Source: Bradyrhizobium sp. SZCCT0231
Lineage (GTDB): Bacteria > Pseudomonadota > Alphaproteobacteria > Rhizobiales > Xanthobacteraceae
Length of the DNA stretch: 64,000 nt
Assembly: GCF_018130245.1 (NCBI RefSeq)
Contig: NZ_JAFCKP010000015.1
Span: 1 to 64,000 of the forward strand
Reading direction: 5' to 3'
The position numbers and the translations under genes are program-made. This document shows, piece by piece, positions 24,631 through 31,980 of the stretch. Under the pieces are notes generated by a model. It saw only the letters and a list, made by a program, of their open reading frames with translations. It made no database searches and was not told where the DNA came from. Every line of letters starts with the position of its first letter. Position 1 is the first letter of the stretch.

Positions 24631-25979
24631 CCAAGCTCAGTGGAACCTCCGGACAGCTCTTCTCGGGTCTCGCCGAGAGTCTCAACATGCGCGGGACGTC
24701 GCGTTCCGCAAAGAGCGCCGGGACCAAATCGCAGGCAAATTCGTCGTTCAACGATCTGCTCCACACCGTCTCGAACCTCGCGAAGCAGGCATTGAGGGAT
24801 GATGGCAGCGATACGACTGCGAAGACCGGAACGTTGCGCACGCGTCTGGCCCACCCGACCGAGCAGGAGAAGCAGAAGAACGCGACGGTGCGCGAACGCA
24901 TCGCGGCCTCCGAGGGACCGGAGTCCACAGAGGAGTCCTCCGACAAGAAGGCCGACAGGTCGCCGGAGAAACTACGTCCGGTGGATCATGCCGCCGGGGC
25001 GGACGTCCAGGGGCAATCGGGCATTGCTGTGGCAATCGGGCAGGAGATCGCAGCCGCGCCTGCCGTGAAGACGCAGATGCAATTGCAGTCCGCCGACAAG
25101 GACGCGCCCGCGCGCGACGAGCGGTCCTTCGCCGCGAAGCGCGAGGCTGCCGCCACGGGCGCGGCGAAGGCGGCGACGGTCGACACGGTCCCGTCCAGTG
25201 TCGCTCCCACTGCTGCGCGCTCGCAGGCTGCGGCTTCGCAAGCGGCTGGTGCGGCGCAGTCCGCACCGACGCAAGGCACGGAGGCTTCGAGCGCAATGCC
25301 GGCGCCAGCGGGCTTCGAGGCGGTCACGGCCAATGTCGAGCGCGCTGCCAAGGCCTCGGCGCGGGCCGCGCTGCCCGAGACGACCAAGGTCACCGTGGTC
25401 CAGCAGGAGACCCATCTGCCGCCAGCGCAGTTCAACGCTCCGCAACAGGTCGCCAATGCAGTCGTAGCCGAGCTGAAGGAGACCTCGGCACCGGCCGCGT
25501 CCGCAGTGCCGGATCTTGCAGCGTCCCAGACCAATGCGCCGGATCAGCCGCTCAAGATCCTGACCGTCAATCTCGAACCGCCCGCGCTCGGCAACGTCAC
25601 CGTGCGCCTGCGGCTCGTCGGCACCGAAGTGTCCGTCCAGCTTGCGGCCGAGCGCAAGGACACGAGCCAGATGCTCGACCAGCAGCGCGATCAGATCCGC
25701 GATCTCATGCAGTCGGCGGGCTATGTCGCCGACGTCGCGCCGGTCCAGCACGGCTCGCTGGACGGATTCCAGAGCGGCTCCGGCCAATCGCAGCCGCAGC
25801 TGTCGGGCCAGCAACAGTCCTCGCCGCAGTCGCAAGGCACGTTCGGCGGCGCCGGCACGTCGTCGGGGCAGTCCGACGGCGGCGCGAAGCAGGCCCGCCA
25901 GGAGCGCCAGTTCAACCAGGAGACGCGTCATGATCAGGACGTGGCGCCGCATCATCGTCGCGGCCCTGTCTATCTCTAA
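24627..25979 (+). CDS. fliK: Flagellar hook-length control protein FliK (MotD-type)
   Basis: A 450-aa secreted molecular ruler. The long N-terminal part (residues 1-~300) is disordered and Ala/Ser/Thr-rich. The C-terminal Flg_hook domain is at about 305-385, with L-E-P-P-A-L-G-N-V-T-V-R-L-R-L and V-S-V-Q-L-A-A-E-R. A Gln/Ser/Gly-rich tail follows. In Sinorhizobium the corresponding gene, first called motD, lies in the same motB-motC-motD order. The 3' end overlaps the next gene by 50 bp in another frame. Confidence 0.91.
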   Translation: MTKLSGTSGQLFSGLAESLNMRGTSRSAKSAGTKSQANSSFNDLLHTVSNLAKQALRDDGSDTTAKTGTLRTRLAHPTEQEKQKNATVRERIAASEGPESTEESSDKKADRSPEKLRPVDHAAGADVQGQSGIAVAIGQEIAAAPAVKTQMQLQSADKDAPARDERSFAAKREAAATGAAKAATVDTVPSSVAPTAARSQAAASQAAGAAQSAPTQGTEASSAMPAPAGFEAVTANVERAAKASARAALPETTKVTVVQQETHLPPAQFNAPQQVANAVVAELKETSAPAASAVPDLAASQTNAPDQPLKILTVNLEPPALGNVTVRLRLVGTEVSVQLAAERKDTSQMLDQQRDQIRDLMQSAGYVADVAPVQHGSLDGFQSGSGQSQPQLSGQQQSSPQSQGTFGGAGTSSGQSDGGAKQARQERQFNQETRHDQDVAPHHRRGPVYL

Positions 25980-26511
25980 TGCCGGCGCCGCCCTGGCCGC
26001 CGCTGAAACTGCGCGCCCCTGCGAGCGCGAGATGGCGCGCGCGGCGCGGCAGCACGGGATTCCGCTCGGCATTCTCTACGCGGTCGGCCTCACCGAGACC
26101 GGTCGGCGCGGCGCGCTCCACCCTTACGCCCTCGGTGCCGACGGCCAGACCGTGTTCGCCAAGGACATGGATGATGCAATCGCGAATTTCGAGACGATGC
26201 GCAGCAAGGGGATCAAGTTGATCGACCTCGGTTGCATGCAGATCAACCACTATTACCACGGCGACAAGTTCGCTTCGGTACGGGCGATGTTCGATCCCGC
26301 CAGGAACGTCGACTATGCCGCGCGCTTCCTCAAGGAGCTGAAGCAGCGCGAAGGCAGCTGGACCATGGCAGTCGCCCGCTACAATGCAGGTCCCAACAAC
26401 CAGCCGGCGCAGAAGCGCTACGTCTGTCACATCGTCGCTCATCTCGTCTCGAGCGGCTTCGGCGCGTGGACCGACAAGGCGCGCTCGTTCTGTCAGCCGA
26501 AAACGACCTGA
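25930..26511 (+). CDS. SLT-type lytic transglycosylase of the flagellar locus
   Basis: A 193-aa exported enzyme. The N-terminal signal peptide runs to about residue 25, and the lysozyme-like fold has the catalytic Glu in Y-A-V-G-L-T-E-T-G (about residue 50), the D-L-G-C-M-Q-I-N motif (near 97-104) and Y-N-A-G-P-N (near 150). It cleaves peptidoglycan, presumably opening a path for the rod. The FlgJ homologue at 35234 lacks a muramidase domain, so this separate protein would supply it. The ATG at 25930 lies inside fliK; the frame continues open upstream without a start of comparable quality. Confidence 0.88.
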   Translation: MIRTWRRIIVAALSISNAGAALAAAETARPCEREMARAARQHGIPLGILYAVGLTETGRRGALHPYALGADGQTVFAKDMDDAIANFETMRSKGIKLIDLGCMQINHYYHGDKFASVRAMFDPARNVDYAARFLKELKQREGSWTMAVARYNAGPNNQPAQKRYVCHIVAHLVSSGFGAWTDKARSFCQPKTT

Positions 26512-26543
26512 CAACATGAAGTTGTGCATCGCGTCCAATCATC

Positions 26544-26559
26544 AGCCCCGCGCAAGCAA
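26544..26559 (+). promoter_or_regulatory. Putative LafR/FtcR box ahead of flgE
   Basis: Reads AGCCCCGCGCAAGCAA, identical over all 16 bases to the copy ahead of DUF1217-flgF-fliI on the opposite strand, and 12 of 15 informative positions of the overall consensus. It ends 42 nt before the flgE ATG. Confidence 0.6.
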
Positions 26560-26601
26560 GACCCCCCATTGTAGCTGCAACCTACCGAAGGAGCCCAATT
26601 C

Positions 26602-27834
26602 ATGAGCCTGTATGGTGTTATGCGCACCGGCGTTTCCGGCATGTCTGCGCAGTCCAACAAGCTGTCGACGGTCTCGGACAACATCGCCAACGTCAACACG
26701 ACCGGTTACAAGCGGGCTTCCACGGAGTTCTCCTCGCTGATCCTGAAGAGCGGCTCCGGCAATTACGATTCCGGCGCCGTCGAGACCACGGTCCGCTACG
26801 CCATCAGCGACGCGGGACATACGCAGTTCACCACGTCGAGCACGGACCTCGCCGTTCAGGGCAACGGCTTCTTCGTGGTGTCGAACGCCAACAATACGCA
26901 GCAGTTTCTGACGCGCGCCGGCTCCTTCGTGCCGGACGCCCAGGGCAATCTGGTCAACGCGGCCGGCTACTATCTTCTGGGCCAGCCCGGTCTCGTGACC
27001 AACTTCTCGCAAAATAGCCTGGCCGGAATGCAGATCGTGAACGTCGCCCAGGTCTCACAGGTGCCTGTGCCGTCGACCGCGGGAACGCTGACGGCCGGCA
27101 ATCTGGATCCGAAGGCGGCTGTCATTGCCGGTCCGCCCGGCCCGGCATCATATTCCTCGAAGAGCTCGATCGTGGCCTACAACAATATCGGCCAGCCGGT
27201 CACGCTCGACGTCTATATGTCTCACACCGCGACGGCGGCCGGCTCGGACACCTGGCAGATCCAGGTGTACGATTCCGCGACCGGCACCTCGCTCGCTCCC
27301 GCCACCACCTTCACCTTCGACACCACGGCGGCCGGCAAGGGCGCTCTGGCTGGTGCAAGCCCGACCGGTCTCACCGTGACTGTGCCGGGCGGTGCGGCGC
27401 TGACCATGAACCTGTCGAACATGACGCAGACCGGAACCGACTTCAGCTTCAAGGCGACCGTCAACGGCAGTGCTCCCTCGGCCATCGACAAGGTCGACGT
27501 CGACGAGGCGGGTCACGTGACGGCGATCCTCAAGAACGGCCAGCAACGGACGCTCTACACCATCATGCTCGCCGATGTCGCGAGCCCCGACAATCTGACG
27601 CCGGAGCCGGGCAACGTCTATTCGACCAACATGAATTCCGGCAATGCGCAGGCCGGCAATGCCGGCACTGGCGGGCTCGGCACGATCCAGTCCGGCGCCC
27701 TGGAAGATTCCAACGTCGATCTCGCGGACGAGCTCACCGGGATGATCGAGGCCCAGCGCGGCTTCACCGCCAACTCGAAATCGTTCCAGACCGGTGCCGA
27801 CCTGCTCGACGTCGTCGTCAACTTGAAGCGTTGA
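26602..27834 (+). CDS. flgE: Flagellar hook protein FlgE
   Basis: A 410-aa hook subunit. The N-terminal signature K-L-S-T-V-S-D-N-I-A-N-V-N-T-T-G-Y-K-R is at residues about 19-37, the F-F-V-V-S-N-A region near 90, and the C-terminal helix V-D-L-A-D-E-L-T-G-M-I-E-A-Q-R-G-F-T-A-N-S-K near 372-393. GAAGGAG (26585-26591) precedes the ATG. It leads the hook-filament-junction unit flgE-flgK-flgL-flaF-flbT-flgD-fliQ, and flgK follows after 34 bp. Confidence 0.96.
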   Translation: MSLYGVMRTGVSGMSAQSNKLSTVSDNIANVNTTGYKRASTEFSSLILKSGSGNYDSGAVETTVRYAISDAGHTQFTTSSTDLAVQGNGFFVVSNANNTQQFLTRAGSFVPDAQGNLVNAAGYYLLGQPGLVTNFSQNSLAGMQIVNVAQVSQVPVPSTAGTLTAGNLDPKAAVIAGPPGPASYSSKSSIVAYNNIGQPVTLDVYMSHTATAAGSDTWQIQVYDSATGTSLAPATTFTFDTTAAGKGALAGASPTGLTVTVPGGAALTMNLSNMTQTGTDFSFKATVNGSAPSAIDKVDVDEAGHVTAILKNGQQRTLYTIMLADVASPDNLTPEPGNVYSTNMNSGNAQAGNAGTGGLGTIQSGALEDSNVDLADELTGMIEAQRGFTANSKSFQTGADLLDVVVNLKR

Positions 27835-27868
27835 ATTCTTCAGCGCCCATTCCGGGCAAGAGCAAACC

Positions 27869-29344
27869 ATGTCCCTTACCGCCGCCCTCGACTCCGCCCG
27901 CGCTTCGCTCATGGCGTCGGGCATCCAGTCCTCGACGATCTCGCGCAACATCGCCGGTGCCAGCGCTGCCGGCTATTCGCGCAAGATCGCCGTGCTGGAC
28001 AATCTGCCGAATGCCGGTGTCTATGTCGCGGCGATCCAGCGCGCCGCGAGCGGCGGCCTGTTCACCAACGTCCTGACCGCGACCTCGGCGTCCGCCAAGC
28101 AAAGCGTGGTCTATGACGGTCTCCAGAAGATCGCGGCATCGACCGTGGACGATCCCGAGCTCGACCAGTCGCCGACGGCGCAGCTCAATGCGCTCAAGCA
28201 GGCGTTGCAGAAATACGCCAACGCCCCCGACAACACCACGCTGGCGCAGGCGGCCGTTACGTCCGCCAAGGACATGGCCGCCGCGCTCAACCAGGCGACC
28301 CGGACCGTGCAGTCGGTCCGTGAGAGCGCGGATGCCGACATGAAGACGTCGGTTCAGAACATCAACCAGCTGCTCTCCCAGTTCGAGACCGTGAACACCG
28401 CGATCGTGAAGGGCACGATCTCCGGCGACGACATCACCGACTACCTCGACCAGCGTGACAACATCGTCTCGAAGCTGTCGCAGGAGCTCGGCGTCTCGAT
28501 GTCGATCCGCCCCAACGGCGACGCGGCGCTCTACGCCGACAGTGGCGTCGTGCTGTTCGACAAAACGGCGCGGACGGTGAGCTTTGCGCCGACGAATATC
28601 TACACCGCGGGCACCACGGGCAATGCCGTCTACATCGACGGCGTCCCCGTGACCGGCGCCAATTCGGTGATGCCGCTGAAGTCGGGCAAGCTCGCCGGCC
28701 TCGCTCAGCTGCGTGATCAGGACACCGTCACCTATCAGAGCCAGCTCGACGAAATCGCGCGCGGCCTGATCAACACTTTCAGGGAAAGCGATCAGACGGC
28801 CGCGGCGCTGCCCGACGTCCCCGGTCTCTTCACCTATCCCGGCGCGCCGGCGATGCCGGCGAGCGCGACCGTCTCGGTGGGCCTCGCCGGCACGATCTCG
28901 GTCGCCGCATCGGTCGATCCGGCCCAGGGCGGCAACCCCAATCTGCTGCGCGACGGCGCGATCAACGGCAACCCCGCCTACCGATACAACACCGCGGGCA
29001 ACGGCGGCTATTCGGTCCGGCTGCAGCAGCTCATCGGCGGCATGGATGCTTCGCAGCCGTTCGATGCAACCACGCAAGGCAAGCCAAGCGGCAGCCTGAT
29101 CGACTTCGCGTCGTCGTCGGCGAGCTGGATCGAAAACCAGCGCAAGACCGCCAACGACAACTCCGAGTACCAGAACACGCTGCTCAACCGCAGCATCACG
29201 GCGTTGTCGAACGTCAACGGCGTCAACATGGACGACGAGATGGCGTTGATGCTCCAGGTCGAGCGCACCTATTCGGCCTCGTCAAAGATCATTTCGACCG
29301 TCGATGAAATGCTGCAGAGCCTGCTCGCTGCCGTGGGGAATTAA
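27869..29344 (+). CDS. flgK: Hook-filament junction protein FlgK (HAP1)
   Basis: A 491-aa junction protein. The N-terminus resembles the rod/hook family (S-S-T-I-S-R-N-I-A-G-A-S-A-A-G-Y-S-R-K, residues about 23-41), and the C-terminus carries V-N-G-V-N-M-D-D-E-M-A-L-M-L-Q-V-E-R-T-Y-S-A-S-S-K. Length fits alphaproteobacterial FlgK. It should be exported through the flagellar channel with help from the FlgN-like protein at 35753. flgL begins 3 bp after the stop. Confidence 0.94.
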   Translation: MSLTAALDSARASLMASGIQSSTISRNIAGASAAGYSRKIAVLDNLPNAGVYVAAIQRAASGGLFTNVLTATSASAKQSVVYDGLQKIAASTVDDPELDQSPTAQLNALKQALQKYANAPDNTTLAQAAVTSAKDMAAALNQATRTVQSVRESADADMKTSVQNINQLLSQFETVNTAIVKGTISGDDITDYLDQRDNIVSKLSQELGVSMSIRPNGDAALYADSGVVLFDKTARTVSFAPTNIYTAGTTGNAVYIDGVPVTGANSVMPLKSGKLAGLAQLRDQDTVTYQSQLDEIARGLINTFRESDQTAAALPDVPGLFTYPGAPAMPASATVSVGLAGTISVAASVDPAQGGNPNLLRDGAINGNPAYRYNTAGNGGYSVRLQQLIGGMDASQPFDATTQGKPSGSLIDFASSSASWIENQRKTANDNSEYQNTLLNRSITALSNVNGVNMDDEMALMLQVERTYSASSKIISTVDEMLQSLLAAVGN

Positions 29345-29347
29345 GTC

Positions 29348-30394
29348 ATGATGAGCGCGAACTACATTTCCACCCTGATGTTGTCCTCGTCGTTGAGGTA
29401 TTCGATCACGAGCAACCAGGCGGCGCTGAGCAAGGCCTCGACCGAGGCGACCACCGGCCGCTTCGCCGATGTCGGCCTCGAGCTCGGTGCCACGACGGGA
29501 AGCGACCTGACGCTGCGGGCTGACTGGAGCTTCGCCGATCAACTCGTCGATACCAACGGGCTCGTTGCGGGACGCCTGGACGTGACGCAGAACCGCATCA
29601 CCCAGCTCAACAAGACCGCGACCGACTTCCTCAAGGATCTGATCGCGGCCCGCAGCACCGACGGCGGCGGGCGGGTCATCCTGCCGCCTGCAGCCTCCAA
29701 TCTCCAGGATCTGATTGGCGCGTTGAATGTCTCCTATAACGGCTCGTCGCTGTTCTCGGGCATCAACACGCAGAACGCGCCGATCACGCCGTACGCCGCG
29801 GGCTCGGCCAGCAAGAACCAGGTCGATGCGGATTTTCTCGCGAGCTTCGGCTTCCCGCAATCCTCGCCCGCTGTGGGCACCATTACTCCGGCCCAGATGC
29901 AGACCTTCCTCGACACCACGTTCGATGCCGAGTTTGCCAGCCCGGCCTGGAACACCAACTGGTCGTCGGCCACCGACCAGACCATGCAAAGCCGCATCTC
30001 GACGACCGAGATCGCCGATACGTCCGTCAGCGCCAACGAGGCCGGCTTCCGCAAGCTCGCGGAGGCCTACACCATGATGGCCGATCTCGGGAATGTGAAC
30101 CTGAGCCAGGAGACGTTCCAGGTCGTCGTGGACAAGGCCATCGGCCTTGTCGGCAACGCCATCAACGACCTCGCTGCGCTCGGCGGCAGCGTCGGCACGG
30201 TCCAGCAGCGGGTCACCACCGCAACCGCCAAGCTCAAGACGCAGCAGGACATCCTGAACAATCAGATCGTCGGTATCGAGAAGGTCGACCCGACCGAGGC
30301 CTCGGTCCGGGTCAACACCTTGCAGACCCAGATCAAGACGGCGCTGGCGCTGACCTCGCAGCTCCAGCAGATCAGCCTCATCAATTACCTCTGA
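29348..30394 (+). CDS. flgL: Hook-filament junction protein FlgL (HAP3)
   Basis: A 348-aa flagellin-related junction protein. The N-terminal D0 segment reads S-S-S-L-R-Y-S-I-T-S-N-Q-A-A-L-S-K-A-S-T-E-A-T-T-G-R, and the C-terminal helix has V-N-T-L-Q-T-Q-I-K-T-A-L-A-L-T-S-Q-L-Q. The central part is a small variable domain. It is distinguished from the LafA flagellins by its C-terminus (S-L-I-N-Y-L) and by adjacency to flgK. flaF starts 55 bp downstream. Confidence 0.93.
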   Translation: MMSANYISTLMLSSSLRYSITSNQAALSKASTEATTGRFADVGLELGATTGSDLTLRADWSFADQLVDTNGLVAGRLDVTQNRITQLNKTATDFLKDLIAARSTDGGGRVILPPAASNLQDLIGALNVSYNGSSLFSGINTQNAPITPYAAGSASKNQVDADFLASFGFPQSSPAVGTITPAQMQTFLDTTFDAEFASPAWNTNWSSATDQTMQSRISTTEIADTSVSANEAGFRKLAEAYTMMADLGNVNLSQETFQVVVDKAIGLVGNAINDLAALGGSVGTVQQRVTTATAKLKTQQDILNNQIVGIEKVDPTEASVRVNTLQTQIKTALALTSQLQQISLINYL

Positions 30395-30449
30395 GCCGGG
30401 GCTCGTAACCTTTGTCCAGTTGTTCGGTCTCCTGCGAAGAGTGGTCCTG

Positions 30450-30794
30450 ATGACGTTTGAAGCCTATGAAGCGGTCGTTGACGAAAGTGGCTATGAGGCG
30501 CGAAGCCGCGAGCGGCAGGCGCTCAGCCTCGGCATCGACCGGCTCGAGCGGATCCAGAAGGGGCGTTTCAGTCTCGAGGATCTGGTCGAGAGCCTGCTCT
30601 ATGTGCGGCGGCTGTGGACGATCTTCATCGAGGATCTCGCGCACCCGGAAAACGGGCTTCCGGACAAGCTGCGCGCCGACATCATCTCGATCGGCCTGTG
30701 GGTCGTCAAGGAGGCCGATCGCCTTCGCGAGGAGAGATCGGACGACGTGGTGCAGCTCATCGAAATCAACCGCCTGATCCGAGACGCGCTTTGA
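30450..30794 (+). CDS. flaF: Flagellar biosynthesis regulator FlaF
   Basis: A 114-aa cytoplasmic protein of the alphaproteobacterial FlaF family, which supports flagellin synthesis or secretion and acts opposite FlbT. It shows the family run Y-E-A-R-S-R-E-R-Q-A-L, then L-L-Y-V-R-R-L-W-T-I-F-I-E-D-L and L-P-D-K-L-R-A-D-I-I-S-I-G-L-W-V. ATG 30450 gives the family length; an upstream in-frame ATG at 30420 lacks support. It overlaps flbT by one base (TGATG). Confidence 0.93.
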   Translation: MTFEAYEAVVDESGYEARSRERQALSLGIDRLERIQKGRFSLEDLVESLLYVRRLWTIFIEDLAHPENGLPDKLRADIISIGLWVVKEADRLREERSDDVVQLIEINRLIRDAL

Positions 30795-31204
30795 TGAAGA
30801 TCTCCTTGCGGGCGGGTGAACGGATCTACATCAACGGTGCGGTGCTCCGCGTGGACCGCAAGGTCTCCGTCGAGCTCGTGAACGACGTGATGTTCCTGCT
30901 CGAAGGGCAGGTCATGCAGGCTTCCGACGCCACCACGGCGCTGCGGCAGCTCTATTTCATCGTCCAGCTCATGCTGATGAACCCGACCGACGTCCGCGAC
31001 GCTGCGGTGCTCTACGCGCAGCATCACGCAGCCCTGTCTGCGGTGTGCGAGAACCGCGAGATGCTGGATGGACTCGGCGCGATCGACGAACTGGTCGGCG
31101 CGACCCGCTACTTCGAGGCGCTCAAGCGGATTCGGGCCTTGTTCCCGGTGGAGCAGGCCATCTTGGCCGGCGCCGCCACCGTTTCCCCATTCGAGGCTGC
31201 CTGA
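30794..31204 (+). CDS. flbT: Flagellin translational regulator FlbT
   Basis: A 136-aa protein of the FlbT family. It shows the family signature from the start: S-L-R-A-G-E-R-I-Y-I-N-G-A-V-L-R-V-D-R-K and the following E-L-V-N-D-V-M-F-L-L-E-G, then the C-terminal helical part L-F-P-V-E. In Caulobacter FlbT associates with the fljK leader and limits flagellin translation; in Bradyrhizobium the lateral FlbT is reported to be needed for lateral flagellin. The paired flagellin leaders at 17351 and 18542 are natural candidates for its targets. The frame is open upstream to 30614, but that part overlaps flaF out of frame and is not FlbT-like. Confidence 0.94.
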   Translation: MKISLRAGERIYINGAVLRVDRKVSVELVNDVMFLLEGQVMQASDATTALRQLYFIVQLMLMNPTDVRDAAVLYAQHHAALSAVCENREMLDGLGAIDELVGATRYFEALKRIRALFPVEQAILAGAATVSPFEAA

Positions 31205-31219
31205 CAGCGGAGAGGCTAG

Positions 31220-31642
31220 ATGAACGTCAACAGCGCGACCGACACGACCGGCAAGTCGTCCAGCTCGACAGGCACCACCTCGGCGACGTCGAGCAACAGC
31301 GTGGACTACAACACGTTTCTTCAGCTCCTCGTCGCCGAGATGAAGAACCAGGATCCGACCAATCCGATGGATACCTCGCAATATATGAGCCAGTTCGCCC
31401 AGCTCTCGACGGTCGAGCAGGCGATGCAGACGAATTCGAAGCTGGACGCGCTGCTGTCCTCGCAGTCCCTGTCGCAGGCCAACGGGCTGATCGGGAAGAC
31501 GGTCAGCTTCACCGACTCGACCGGTGCCACCTTCAGCGGCAAGGTCGTCTCGGTCTCCATCAACAGCGACGGCTCCATCGCGACCCTTCAGGACGGCACG
31601 AAGGTCGCGGTCGGACCGGGGCTCACGATCAGCCAGTCATGA
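31220..31642 (+). CDS. flgD: Hook capping protein FlgD
   Basis: A 140-aa hook cap scaffold, needed for FlgE polymerisation and later shed. The N-terminal FlgD signature (V-D-Y-N-T-F-L-Q-L-L-V-A-E-M-K-N-Q-D-P, residues about 28-46) is followed by M-S-Q-F-A-Q-L-S-T-V-E-Q-A. A short domain with G-L-I-G-K-T-V-S-F-T completes it. It is much shorter than enterobacterial FlgD (about 231 aa), lacking the Tudor/Fn3-like C-terminal domains, as is usual in rhizobia. It overlaps fliQ by 4 bp. Confidence 0.94.
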   Translation: MNVNSATDTTGKSSSSTGTTSATSSNSVDYNTFLQLLVAEMKNQDPTNPMDTSQYMSQFAQLSTVEQAMQTNSKLDALLSSQSLSQANGLIGKTVSFTDSTGATFSGKVVSVSINSDGSIATLQDGTKVAVGPGLTISQS

Positions 31643-31905
31643 ACGAGCGGGACGCCCTCGATATCGTCCAGGCGGCGATCTGGACCATCATCGTCGCCTC
31701 CGGGCCCGCGGTCGGCGCCGCGATGCTGGTCGGCACCGTCATCGCGCTGATCCAGGCCCTGACCCAGATCCAGGAGGTGACGCTGACCTTCGTTCCGAAG
31801 ATCATCGTCATTCTCCTGGTCGTTGCGGTCTCCGGCTCCTTCATCGGCGCGCATCTGTCGACCTTCACCGAGATGGTCTATTCGCGGATCGAACACGGCT
31901 TCTGA
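31639..31905 (+). CDS. fliQ: Flagellar export gate protein FliQ
   Basis: An 88-aa membrane protein with two hydrophobic helices (residues about 15-38 and 50-70) and the family motif A-L-T-Q-I-Q-E-V-T-L-T-F-V-P-K (about 40-54). It forms the FliPQR export pore. The ATG overlaps the flgD stop (ATGA). It is last in the flgE unit; flhA follows after 75 bp containing a regulatory box. Confidence 0.95.
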   Translation: MNERDALDIVQAAIWTIIVASGPAVGAAMLVGTVIALIQALTQIQEVTLTFVPKIIVILLVVAVSGSFIGAHLSTFTEMVYSRIEHGF

Positions 31906-31924
31906 TCCGGACAGTCCCGGCACC

Positions 31925-31940
31925 ACCCTCGCGTAAGCTT
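31925..31940 (+). promoter_or_regulatory. Putative LafR/FtcR box ahead of flhA
   Basis: Reads ACCCTCGCGTAAGCTT, 13 of 15 informative positions of the shared consensus, ending 40 nt before the flhA ATG. It lies in the only sizeable gap between fliQ and flhA. Confidence 0.6.
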
Positions 31941-31980
31941 TGCGCGGCAGATTACGGGTGGACCCCTCTGCCGGTGACCC

